Part shown: positions 1 to 8,613 of the stretch, piece by piece
Layout: every line of letters begins with the position of its first letter
Position numbering within the stretch: position 1 is the first letter of the stretch
Source: DAOUJI01 sp965224415
GTDB lineage: Bacteria > Chloroflexota > Dehalococcoidia > Lucifugimonadales > JAGWBF01
DNA length: 64,000 bases
NCBI GenBank assembly: GCA_965224415.1
Contig: CBDCZB010000002.1
Location: 124,001-188,000, forward strand
Reading direction: 5' to 3'
Notes under the pieces: model-generated
What the model saw: the letters and a program-made list of their open reading frames with translations, nothing else
The model's database searches: none
Told to the model about the DNA's origin: nothing
Program-made: the position numbers and the translations under genes

Positions 1-55
1 AACTTGTTTGCACGTTTGCAACCCTGACGTGTCAGCCAATAGGGAGGGAACAGAG

Positions 56-508
56 ATGGATGAGCCCGTCCGCTGGGTGACGAAAGCGGAGGCTGCGGAG
101 GAGTTGGAGATATCCCTCTCGACCCTGGACCGGAAGATCAGGTCGGGAGAGGTCGATGCCCGTCGGGAGAGGCACCGGGTCTACGTGCGGATGGAGGGGG
201 AGTACATCACCGACGAGGAGTTGCTGCGCCGGGCCATCATCAGGGAGGACGAGCTTGAGCGGAACGTGCGGGAGTTGGAGCGGAAGCTGTCCGAGTCGGA
301 GCGCAGAGCGTCCGAATTGGAGCGGGAGCGGGATGAGGCCAAGAAGGCTGCATCCGCCGGTAGGCTGGCGCATCATGAGCTTGAGAGGGCGCACGAGAAG
401 GAGACCGCCGAGCACAAGGTGACGACGGTGGTGCTCAATATAGTACGCGTGATCGCCCTTGTGCTGCTCGTGGTCGTCGGTCTGCTCACCTGGCGGCTGT
501 TCGCGTAG
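56..508 (+). CDS. Membrane-tethered excisionase-like HTH protein
   Basis: The 150-residue product starts with a MerR/excisionase-type winged HTH (about residues 6-45, containing TKAEAAEELEISLSTLDRKI). A long charged, probably coiled-coil region follows (about 60-115), and the C-terminus is a single hydrophobic segment (about 125-148), so it looks tail-anchored with the DNA-binding part in the cytoplasm. I chose the ATG at 56 because GGGAGG lies just upstream (42-47); an in-frame start at position 8 has no such site. The layout suggests a regulator or recombination-directionality factor held at the membrane, and the serine recombinase 1.3 kb downstream fits a mobile-element context. The function is inferred from the fold only, and the target is unknown. 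Confidence 0.7.
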   Translation: MDEPVRWVTKAEAAEELEISLSTLDRKIRSGEVDARRERHRVYVRMEGEYITDEELLRRAIIREDELERNVRELERKLSESERRASELERERDEAKKAASAGRLAHHELERAHEKETAEHKVTTVVLNIVRVIALVLLVVVGLLTWRLFA

Positions 509-520
509 GACGGATGGCCA

Positions 521-619
521 TGTTCCAACTTCCCCACCTTGTAGCTGGTGCTGCCCCATAACTCCCGCCAACTTCCTTGTTCCAGTTTCCCCACTTCATA
601 GCTGCGGCTGCCCCATGAC
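521..619. repeat. Two direct 42-bp repeats in a gene-free stretch
   Basis: Positions 521-562 and 578-619 match at 34 of 42 bases, with a period of 57 bp; both contain TTCCCCAC and GCTGCCCCAT. They lie in the 408-bp gap between the HTH protein and the DUF7662-like gene. I see no gene, RNA or clear terminator in the rest of this gap (620-916). Confidence 0.6.
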
Positions 620-916
620 CGTGGAAGGGGCACCGGAATCGAATTGCTTACTCCGATGTGACAGGATGCCCCGTTTACCCGATTTCAGCTACGACATCGC
701 CCGAACAGCAACTTGCCGCTCCATCGGTTTTCCTGTACACGGGTAGGACACCGCCAGCGCCTCCCGGAATCTCGCGCCCTGTGAGGGGGGACTGTGGGCG
801 TGCCCTGTCCGGCCCCTTTTCACCGCTGCGGGACTTGCATCGTTATCACTAACTCACTACAATGTAACGGGTCGCTCAACTTCCACCCAGACGAGCCTAG
901 ACAGAGGAGACACGAG

Positions 917-1321
917 ATGGCTGTAGACCAGAAAGACAAGTACCGGGATATGGTAATCCGGGGTAAGTACCAGAGACTCTACTCGTACCTGAGCAGCCTT
1001 CAGGTCTCTGAGTGGAGGACCTCCTTCAACGAGGTGGAGGCGGTCATTGGATTCGAGCTGCCTCCGTCCGCAAGGCTGCACCGGCCCTGGTGGGGAAATC
1101 AGAGAGGCGGGAACGGTCACAGCCACGCCCTTGCCTGGAGCGTCGCCGGATGGGAGACGGCGGAAGTTGACATGGAGACAGGGACGCTGCTGTTCCGGCG
1201 AACGCACTCCAATCCGGTACCCAGGCTTCCCCTCGACGAAGCATGGCCCGTCCACCCCACGGCAGTGTGGCCGGAAGGCTTGAGTCTCAGGCGAGAGGAC
1301 CTCTACGAGGAGAGGGTCTAG
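917..1321 (+). CDS. DUF7662-like small protein, possible antitoxin
   Basis: The 134-residue protein begins at the ATG at 917, preceded by GAGGAGA. It has the pattern I associate with DUF7662 proteins: an N-terminal KY..L..YL segment, a FNEVEAVIGFELPPSAR motif near residues 35-51, a WWGN..GGNGHSHALAWSVAGW block (about 55-78) and a closing VDMETGTLLFRR strand. The molecular activity is not established; the WW and HSHA residues could belong to a nucleic-acid-binding surface. The gene ends 6 bp before the PIN-domain gene, so the two are almost certainly co-transcribed, and the small-protein-then-PIN order is that of many VapBC-type modules. The antitoxin role is inference from this arrangement, because no HTH, AbrB or RHH fold is visible. 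Confidence 0.6.
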   Translation: MAVDQKDKYRDMVIRGKYQRLYSYLSSLQVSEWRTSFNEVEAVIGFELPPSARLHRPWWGNQRGGNGHSHALAWSVAGWETAEVDMETGTLLFRRTHSNPVPRLPLDEAWPVHPTAVWPEGLSLRREDLYEERV

Positions 1322-1327
1322 CCCACC

Positions 1328-1750
1328 ATGTTCATAGACACCAACGTGCTGGTGAAGTCCCGCATCCCCACCGCGCCGGACCACGATGTGTCCAGGGCAA
1401 GCCTGGAACACGCTTTTCGAGACCCTGGACCGCTGAGGATCAGTCGTCAGGTGATACGCGAGTACCTGGCGGTGGTCACTCGACCGCAGACCTGGCCGGT
1501 GGCCCTCACGCGCGAGGAGGCGCTTGATGACGTGAGCAGGCTGCTTGGCAGCTTCGAGATACTTGAGGACGGCCCCGTGGTGACCGAGTTCCTGGTGGCC
1601 CTATGCCGAAAGATTCCCGCAGGGGGGCGACAGATTCACGACGCCAACATCGTGGCGACCATGCTGGCGCATGGAGAGCGCAGGCTGCTGACGTTCAACA
1701 CCGCAGACTTTCGGCGTTACGGCGACCGCATCGAGTTGGTGGACAGCTAA
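1328..1750 (+). CDS. PIN-domain ribonuclease, VapC-like toxin
   Basis: The 140-residue protein has the four acidic positions of PIN nucleases: Asp4 in FIDTNV, a Glu in VIREYLAVV (about residue 41), an Asp in IHDANIVATM (about 101) and an Asp in TFNTADFRRY (about 119). PIN toxins are Mg2+-dependent endoribonucleases that cut tRNA, rRNA or mRNA and are restrained by a co-encoded partner. The length and the complete acidic set suggest an active enzyme. It follows the DUF7662-like gene by 6 bp and precedes the serine recombinase by 37 bp, so the three may form one transcript in which the toxin stabilises the mobile element. The RNA target cannot be read from the sequence. Confidence 0.8.
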   Translation: MFIDTNVLVKSRIPTAPDHDVSRASLEHAFRDPGPLRISRQVIREYLAVVTRPQTWPVALTREEALDDVSRLLGSFEILEDGPVVTEFLVALCRKIPAGGRQIHDANIVATMLAHGERRLLTFNTADFRRYGDRIELVDS

Positions 1751-1787
1751 ACAGAGTTGCTTGAATGGATTCATTGAGGAGGGCAGT

Positions 1788-3470
1788 ATGAAGAAGCATC
1801 TACAGTCCATAACGCCGGCGGCGCTCTACGCCAGGGTATCCAGCGACCGGCAGGACGTGGACCTGTCCGTGTCCGCCCAGCTACGGGCGCTCAAGGAGTA
1901 CGCCAAGGCCAACGGCTACTCCGTGGCCCGCGAGTACGTGGACGAGGCCGAGAGCGGCCGCGTCGCCAACCGGCCCCAGTTCAGGGAGATGATCGAGGAG
2001 GGCAGCAAGCCCAAGGCCCCCTTCGACGTGATTCTCGTCTGGAAGTTTTCGAGGTTCACCCGCAAACGCGAGCACGCCGTAGCCTTCAAATCCCAGCTGC
2101 GACGCAAGGGCATCCGCGTGGTGTCCATCACCGAGCAGGCCGAGGACAACGCCACCGGCAGGCTCCTTGAGGGAATCATCGAGAGCGTGGACGAATATTA
2201 CAGCGAGAATTTGGCGCAAGAGGTCGTACGGGGAATGAGGGAGGCGGCGTCACGGGGCTTCTTCCTAGGCTCGAACGCCCCCTTCGGCTACAGGAAGATC
2301 AAGGTCAGCGACGGGGCGAAGGAGCGTCCCACACTGGAGGTTGACCCGGCCACCGCTCCCGTGGTCAGGGAGATGTTCGAGAAGTCGCTGCGGGGCAGCG
2401 GCCTCAAGGAGCTATGCAAGGAGCTGAACGACCGGGGCGTCACCAACCGGGGCAAGCGCTGGTACAAGGGAACGCTCCACTACGTCCTGCGAAACGAGGC
2501 TTACACCGGCGCCGCCGTCTGGGGCAAGACCAGCAAGGGAGAGAAGGACGCCGACCCTGTAAGGGTAGAGGGAGCGTGGCCCGCGCTGGTGTCGAGGGAG
2601 CTGTTCGAGGACGTGCAGCAGGCGATGAGTGACCGCGCCCCGAAGGTGCAGAGGCCCGGTAGAGTGGGCAGCAAGTTCCTGCTGAGCGGGCTGCTCAGGT
2701 GCGGAGTCTGCGGCAGGCCCTACTCGGCCCAGGGAGCCAAGAGCGGGCAGTTCGCCTACTACATCTGCGGCACCCTGTTCAGAGAGGGAGCGGGGACGTG
2801 CAGCGCCCGCTACCTGAACGCCCCCAGGGTTGAGGATTTTGTCGTTGAGAAGATCAGGGAGCGCATCCTCACCGAGGAGACCATCGTGGAGCTGGTGACG
2901 CTGGTGGCCGAGGAGATCGACGCCATGGCCGGGGAGCTGTCCGGCAGGCTGGAGGTCGTCGAGGCGGAGCTATCCGACGTGAGGAAGCGTCTTGAGAAGC
3001 TCTACGAGGCCATCGAGACCAGCGAGCTGACGTTGGAGGTCCTGTCACCCCGCATCATGTCTCTGAGGCACCGTGAGGAGCAGCTGGAGGCTGCGAGAGA
3101 GGACGCCGAGACCCAGCTTGAGCAGCGCAGAGTGGAGTTGCCCGACACCGAGGAGATAGCCCGGTACGTTGCGGACTTCCGGGACTTCCTGAAGGATGGG
3201 ACGATCCCCGAGCGCAAGGCGCTCATCCGCAACTTCGTTGAGGGCATCGAGGTGGTGGGAGACGAGGCGACGCTGACGTACACGGTCCCCATGCCGAGCG
3301 ACGGGGCGAAGTCGGAATCGGCCTCGGTTCTTGATTTCGTCAAGTCCGGCCCACCAGAAGAGGCTCGGAACAGGAGACTCCGTGAACTGTCGTGGCTTGC
3401 AGCCGGGCACAGGGTCCACCTTTCGGGGAGTACCGTAGGTTCCCTGTTAAATCCGTCGATATTGTGGTAA
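1788..3470 (+). CDS. Large serine recombinase (integrase type), copy 1
   Basis: This 560-residue site-specific recombinase has an N-terminal resolvase domain (about residues 8-150) with the catalytic Ser in ALYARVSSDRQDVDLS and the downstream VWKFSRFTRKREHA helix. A recombinase domain with GMREAASRGF and PFGYRK follows (about 160-270). The zinc ribbon has Cys pairs in LRCGVCGRPYS and YICGTLFREGAGTC (about 300-340), and a coiled coil occupies about 375-450. The ATG at 1788 has GAGGAGGG just upstream; an ATG at 1761 is less well placed. Such enzymes integrate and excise elements between attP and attB. The last ~45 codons hold a 19-bp sequence shared with the end of the second recombinase gene, so the coding end may have been set by an attachment-site crossover. 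Intact as read. Confidence 0.93.
   Translation: MKKHLQSITPAALYARVSSDRQDVDLSVSAQLRALKEYAKANGYSVAREYVDEAESGRVANRPQFREMIEEGSKPKAPFDVILVWKFSRFTRKREHAVAFKSQLRRKGIRVVSITEQAEDNATGRLLEGIIESVDEYYSENLAQEVVRGMREAASRGFFLGSNAPFGYRKIKVSDGAKERPTLEVDPATAPVVREMFEKSLRGSGLKELCKELNDRGVTNRGKRWYKGTLHYVLRNEAYTGAAVWGKTSKGEKDADPVRVEGAWPALVSRELFEDVQQAMSDRAPKVQRPGRVGSKFLLSGLLRCGVCGRPYSAQGAKSGQFAYYICGTLFREGAGTCSARYLNAPRVEDFVVEKIRERILTEETIVELVTLVAEEIDAMAGELSGRLEVVEAELSDVRKRLEKLYEAIETSELTLEVLSPRIMSLRHREEQLEAAREDAETQLEQRRVELPDTEEIARYVADFRDFLKDGTIPERKALIRNFVEGIEVVGDEATLTYTVPMPSDGAKSESASVLDFVKSGPPEEARNRRLRELSWLAAGHRVHLSGSTVGSLLNPSILW
3338..3356 (+). repeat. Candidate attachment-site core, copy 1
   Basis: CGTCAAGTCCGGCCCACCA lies inside the 3' end of the first recombinase gene. 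It matches 11778-11796 on the same strand at 18 of 19 bases, and that copy lies in the 3' end of the second recombinase gene. The sequence resembles a tRNA 3' end (a T-arm-like TCAAGTC, an acceptor-like GGCCC, then ACCA), which is a common integration target. The att role is inference. Confidence 0.45.
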
Positions 3471-3638
3471 CGAGTGTGGTAAGTAGTCTCAATACGGAGC
3501 TTATTTGTAGCTAAATATTATTACCCTCTCCACCCAAATCCCAGAAGTCAAGAATCCTCTGGTTGAGGTTCTTTCTTGTACTGTGCAGGCACTCACTTCC
3601 ACCCACGCGGGCCATTCCTTCAGGGACCACCGTTGGGC

Positions 3639-6600
3639 TCACCCCGTATTCACCGTTATTACCGCGGGGTCGTCCTCATCGGTGACGTTGATGGTCACCA
3701 CTATGCTGTCCGTGGCGCCAAACGGGTCGGTGGCAGTGACCACCACCGTGTAGCTGTTCCTGGCCTCGTAGTTCAGGGGAGCCTTCGTCTTGAGCTGGCC
3801 ATTGTTCCTCCCTATGTCGAAGGATGGCGCGTCGGCGCCACTCAGAGTGTAGATCAGCAGATCACCGTCGTCGTCATGGGCTCTGACCGGAGCTCCGATG
3901 CTCCGCCCCGCCTCCGTGTTCTCGGGCGCCTCCCGGCTCGTCATATCGGACTGTACGCCCTCAGTGGTGAAATCCTGGTCAGGGAACAGGGGCGCTGCAT
4001 TGACAAAACCGCTGTCTGATGCCTGACCAGCGCCAGAAGACCCGTGTCGCCCTACTGGGACTTCCAACACTCCCGTTGCCTGCTCTTCAGCTCGGCCTAC
4101 GTTGTCGGTGTAGACCGCCGTCGCCCGCAGACACCTGCCTACGTCGGCCAGCTTCGGGGCGTAGACCGCCGCCGAGGCCCCGGCTATCATGGTCCAGCCG
4201 CCAACGGGATCTATGCCGGGCGTGTCAGGGTCATCCCGGCACTCGGCCGACGGCGCGCCCCTGTCGTTCACCGCAACCTCGTCGGACAGTTCCCACATCC
4301 ACCGTTTGATGGTTACGCCACCATCGTCGTCACTGGCCGTGGCATGCACCGCGACGCCCACCTCCGGCTGCCTCTGGGACAGCACCACCACTCCTGGGTC
4401 TTCCCCATCCACCACCTCGATGGTCACATCCAGGGCGGTCGACAGCCTGCGGGAGCCCTCACCGGAGCGAGCCACAACGGTGATCGAGTACGAGCTCTGG
4501 TCCTCGAAGTCAGGCTCGTGGCCCGTTATGAAAGTCAGTTTGCCGGTGGGGTCGAAGGCAAAGTCGTCGCGGTCGGCGCCCGAAACGGAGTACGTGTAGG
4601 TGGTGTCGTCATAGCCGTCAGGGCCGGTGACGCTGCCGTCCTGGTCTGTGACGGCGTAGGTATCGGCATCAATAGGGGGGCCGCTGGGCCCAACCGTGAT
4701 GACCGGCGGGTCCGCATTCTCCACTACGCTTAGCAGCGTCGGCGCGTCATCATCGAAGGCAGGGACCTCGTTCACCTCGGTGACCCTGACGATAACGTTC
4801 ACAGTGGCCGAGGCGGTAGACGGGTCGCTCACCCTCACCTGCAGGACGTACTCGCCGTTGTTTTCCTCGTCGGCATCCTCATTATCAGGCAGGGCGGGGG
4901 CGCCGGTTAGGACCGTCGAGTCCTCGTCTTCAGTCTCGCCGGGATCGGCGCCTAGCTGCTTGCCGACCCTTATCTGGCCGGAAAGGCTGTCGATGGTGAA
5001 GCGCGCAACGTCGTCTTCATTCTCGAGATCGGGGGAGTCCAGCAGTTCATAGAACAGAATGTCCTCGTCGGCGTCCGTCGCCGAAACCGGCTCGCCTATG
5101 GGCATATCCACAGCCGTGTTCTCCGCGACGGACCGGGCGACGTCGATGTAGGAAGTGGACTCATCGTCATCCTGGTCGGCGAAGGAGGCAACAGCATCGA
5201 ACAGGGTCGTCGCCTCCACAGGGTTGGCGCTCACCGCCGAGGCGGTCTTGCCAGCGCCGAACTTGTCGGAGTAGGTGACCGTCGCACGCAGGTACATGCC
5301 CACATCAGCTGGCCCCGGCCTCCGTTGCGGCGATGTCGCTCCCTCTATGTCCGTCCACGTCCTTCTGTCTTCGGACCTCGTCCACTGCCATCTCTCGTCC
5401 GCCACCCTGTCGTCCTCGTCAGACAGGCTGGCCGAGAGAGGCCTGTCGACCTGCGGCTGCGGCCTGTCTATGCTCGCCGTTCCGGCCTCGTCCACGTCCG
5501 TGACCCTCACGGTCACGTTGCGTGTGCCGCCGCCGGCCTCAACAGTGACCCGGTACACGTTCCTCACCGACAGCAGCGCGCCATCTGCCGCAGACTGAGG
5601 GGCTTCGTAGTCAGGGGGCTCCCTGAAGGCCAGCACGCCGTCATCGATGGTGAACAGGTCTTCATCACGCCCACTTACCGACCACCTGATGGTATGTTCG
5701 CCCTCGTCAAATGCCGTGAAGGAGGCTACCGGGGCCGTACCGTTCTCGGAGTAGCGTACCGAGCTGATTCCGGTTATATGCACTGGGTCGTTTACATCGG
5801 TGACGTTGACAGTAACCTGTATGCTGTCCGCGGCTCCCGACGGATCGGTGGCGGTCACCACCACGCCGTAGCTGTTCCTGGCCTCGAAGTTCAAGGCAGC
5901 CTTCGTCTTCAGCTGGCCGTCGTTCCTCGACATGCTGAAGAAGGCGGCGTCCGCACCATCCAGGGTGTAGATCAGCAGGTCGTCATCATCGTCGAAGGCG
6001 TTGACCGGGGTTCCAATGCTCTGCCCGGCCTCCGTGTTCTCCGCCACCTTCCGGCTCGTCCTGTCCGACTGGTCTCCCGGTGAGTTCAGGTCCTGGTCCA
6101 CGAACCTCGGAGCGGCATTGGCGGGGCTGTCGTTCTGCACGGGGCGTTCCGACACTCCAGTTGCCTTGTCGTCGGCATCGGCGTCGTCGGCATCGGCTTG
6201 GTTCTCTATGTTGTCGGTGTAGACCGCCGTCGCTCGCAGACATTTGTCCACGTCGGCTGGCGTTGGCGTGTACACCGCCAGCGAGGCCCCATCTATCGTG
6301 GTCCAGCCGTCTGGATCAACGACATCCAAAGGCGTGTCAGGGTCGTCCCGGCATTCGGCCGAAGGTGTTCCTTCATCCACCGTGATCTCAGCCGACCGCT
6401 CCCACTCCCACCTCTTGATGCTCACGCCGCCGTCGGGGTCGCTGGCCGTGGCATGTACCGCGATGCCCACTTGCGGCTGCCTCTCGGACAGGGAAACTTC
6501 TCCTACGTCTTCCGTATCCACCACATCGATGGTCACGTCCAGGGTGGACGACCGCCTGCGGAAGCCTGTACCTGAGCGGGCTTCGACGGTTATCGAGTAA

Positions 6601-8030
6601 GAGCTCTTTGTCTCATAGTCAATCTCATGGCCCGTCTTAAAGGTCAGGACGCCACTGTCGAACTCAAGGACTTCTCGATCGGTGCCCGACACCGAGTATG
6701 TAAAGGTGGTGTCACCACTGTCTTGGTCGACGACGGCGTAGGTATCGGCATCCACCGACGTTCCGCTGTCCCCAACCATAATGACCGGCGGGTCCGCGTT
6801 CTCCCTGACACTCAGCAGCGTCGGTACGTCCTCATCGAAAGCAGGGGCCTCGTTCACATTGGTGACCTCCACGATAACGTTCACAGTGGCCGAGGCGGTA
6901 GACGGGTCGCTCACCCTCACCCTCAGGACGTACTCGCTATTGTCGGCCTTGTCCGCATCCTCGTCTTCAGGCAGCGTGGGGACACCGGTTAGGGCCGTCG
7001 AGTCCACGTCTTCGGTCTCCCCAGCGTCCGCACCCAGCTCTTTGCCGACCCTTATCTGACCGGAGAGACTGTCGATGGTGAACCGCTCATCGCCGTCGTC
7101 ATTCTCCAGGTCAGGGGTGTCGAGCAGCTCGTAGAACAGGATGTCGTCGTCTGCGTCCGTTGCCGATAAACGGCGGCCTATGGGCCTGCCCGCAGCCGTG
7201 TTCTCCGCGACGGATCGGGCGACGTCGATGTAGGGGGTGTCCTCATCGCGGTCCTGGTCGGCGAAGGAGGGAGCGGCATTGGACAGGGTCTTCGCTTCCA
7301 CAAGGTTGGCGCTCACCGCCGAGGCGGTCTTGCCGGCGCCGAACTTGTCTGAGTAGGTGACCGTTGCGCGCAGATACATACCCACGTCTGCCGGCACCGG
7401 ACTCCGCCTCGGAGATGTCGCTCCCTCTACGTCCGTCCAGGTCGTGCGGTCTACGGACCTCGCCCACTGCCACCTCTCGGACGTGACCCCCTCGTCCTCG
7501 TCCGACAGGCTGGCCCCGAAGGGCCGGTCGGCCTGCGGCTGTGGCCTGTTCATGCTCGCCGTTCCCGCCTCGTCCACGTCTGTGACCGTCACGGCCACGT
7601 CGTGCGTGCCGCCGCCCGCCTCGATGGTAACCCTGTACACGTTCCTCTCCGCCAGTGGCACGCCCCTTGCCGCAGACTGCGGGTCTTCGTAGTTGGGGTG
7701 CTTCCTGAAGGCCAGCAAGCCGTCATCAATTGTGAACTGGTCGGCATCGAGACCGCTTAGGGACCACACAATGGCGTCGCCGTCCTGGTCATAGGCAATG
7801 AAGGTGGCGACCGGTGCCGTTCTGTTCTCGGCGAAGTCTACGTTGGAGTCGGCTGTTTGCGCATGTGCCGGATGGCTTGCGGGACCATCCGGGACGACAT
7901 TCGCAACCAACACTCCGGCGAGCACGATAAAAAATGCCATGGCCAGGCATTTCCCGGATGGGGGAGTCCTTAGGCTTAGATGACGTCCCAAGCGGGATGG
8001 CGGTGCCAAATGAGGGATCTTCGGGACCAT
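3639..8030 (-). CDS. Exported cadherin-like repeat protein with duplicated half
   Basis: The 1,463-residue protein has a hydrophobic signal segment around residues 31-55 ending in AHA. It continues with repeated cadherin-type beta-sandwiches carrying the calcium-binding signatures VAENT..G..IG, DADDD and the YEDQSSYSITV/LDYE pattern, mixed with Ig-like units (PADVGMYLRATVTYSD). The chain is essentially one ~680-residue block used twice: about 66-745 (nt ~7835-5770) and about 755-1463 (nt ~5765-3640). No membrane anchor, sortase motif or dockerin is visible at the C-terminus, so it is probably secreted or held by a partner. The ATG at 8030 gives a long pre-signal extension; the ATG at 7940 would place the signal peptide at the very N-terminus. 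Adhesion or matrix function is inferred from the fold. The long readable frames on the opposite strand are composition shadows. Confidence 0.85.
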   Translation of the reverse strand: MVPKIPHLAPPSRLGRHLSLRTPPSGKCLAMAFFIVLAGVLVANVVPDGPASHPAHAQTADSNVDFAENRTAPVATFIAYDQDGDAIVWSLSGLDADQFTIDDGLLAFRKHPNYEDPQSAARGVPLAERNVYRVTIEAGGGTHDVAVTVTDVDEAGTASMNRPQPQADRPFGASLSDEDEGVTSERWQWARSVDRTTWTDVEGATSPRRSPVPADVGMYLRATVTYSDKFGAGKTASAVSANLVEAKTLSNAAPSFADQDRDEDTPYIDVARSVAENTAAGRPIGRRLSATDADDDILFYELLDTPDLENDDGDERFTIDSLSGQIRVGKELGADAGETEDVDSTALTGVPTLPEDEDADKADNSEYVLRVRVSDPSTASATVNVIVEVTNVNEAPAFDEDVPTLLSVRENADPPVIMVGDSGTSVDADTYAVVDQDSGDTTFTYSVSGTDREVLEFDSGVLTFKTGHEIDYETKSSYSITVEARSGTGFRRRSSTLDVTIDVVDTEDVGEVSLSERQPQVGIAVHATASDPDGGVSIKRWEWERSAEITVDEGTPSAECRDDPDTPLDVVDPDGWTTIDGASLAVYTPTPADVDKCLRATAVYTDNIENQADADDADADDKATGVSERPVQNDSPANAAPRFVDQDLNSPGDQSDRTSRKVAENTEAGQSIGTPVNAFDDDDDLLIYTLDGADAAFFSMSRNDGQLKTKAALNFEARNSYGVVVTATDPSGAADSIQVTVNVTDVNDPVHITGISSVRYSENGTAPVASFTAFDEGEHTIRWSVSGRDEDLFTIDDGVLAFREPPDYEAPQSAADGALLSVRNVYRVTVEAGGGTRNVTVRVTDVDEAGTASIDRPQPQVDRPLSASLSDEDDRVADERWQWTRSEDRRTWTDIEGATSPQRRPGPADVGMYLRATVTYSDKFGAGKTASAVSANPVEATTLFDAVASFADQDDDESTSYIDVARSVAENTAVDMPIGEPVSATDADEDILFYELLDSPDLENEDDVARFTIDSLSGQIRVGKQLGADPGETEDEDSTVLTGAPALPDNEDADEENNGEYVLQVRVSDPSTASATVNVIVRVTEVNEVPAFDDDAPTLLSVVENADPPVITVGPSGPPIDADTYAVTDQDGSVTGPDGYDDTTYTYSVSGADRDDFAFDPTGKLTFITGHEPDFEDQSSYSITVVARSGEGSRRLSTALDVTIEVVDGEDPGVVVLSQRQPEVGVAVHATASDDDGGVTIKRWMWELSDEVAVNDRGAPSAECRDDPDTPGIDPVGGWTMIAGASAAVYAPKLADVGRCLRATAVYTDNVGRAEEQATGVLEVPVGRHGSSGAGQASDSGFVNAAPLFPDQDFTTEGVQSDMTSREAPENTEAGRSIGAPVRAHDDDGDLLIYTLSGADAPSFDIGRNNGQLKTKAPLNYEARNSYTVVVTATDPFGATDSIVVTINVTDEDDPAVITVNTG

Positions 8031-8613
8031 TAATCTTCCGGCCTAGGATATGAGATAGAGTGGAGCCCCGCAAGGGACTTCAAGACATGGCAGTCTCGCC
8101 CGAAATATTCCTTTGCCGGATACGGATACTCCTGACGGGGTGTGGTCCACGTCCAAGTAGTCGATGACGAAGGGCTGGTTGGGGGGGCGGATTTCTGGTC
8201 GAGTGGTTAGTTGTAAGTGAGGATCAGAGTTGCGCCGTTTATCTCGCCACTTGGGAGTTGGAGGGCGGTGGTGACCAACATTTGGACGCATACGCTCCAG
8301 TTGATCGCCAGAGCTATCGGGAGTGCCAAGGTCAGGAGCCCTTTCTTCCTTGCCTCCAGCATTCCTCATTTCGTTTCCATCTGGAAGGCGTCCTCGGGTC
8401 GTCACGGCGGCGGAAGCCGCCGTCAAACGGGATGTCTCCGGCCTGGGTTGTCGCCTGTACAGTGCCAAGCGAATGCCTCCCAGCATTGGGCCGGTTGGCA
8501 CTCTATTTTTGTGAGAGGGGCATATTAAGATGGCCGTGAGAATAAGGCAGACTTGGTATCATTTTGGTATGAGTTTCGGTCGTGGCAGGTATGATTGCAC
8601 GATTTCCGACCTA
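8031..8613. other. Gene-free stretch upstream of the cadherin gene
   Basis: No convincing gene is seen in 583 bp. The one clear structure is a perfect 8-bp hairpin with a GGAA tetraloop at 8404-8423. The stretch presumably includes the promoter of the leftward cadherin gene, but I cannot point to clear -35/-10 boxes. It ends at the TA target duplication of the IS element (8612-8613). Confidence 0.5.

Noticed and set aside
3480..3560. tRNA gene or remnant downstream of the first recombinase
   Set aside because: Words such as CTCTCCACCCAAAT recall a tRNA end, but no cloverleaf can be folded on either strand.
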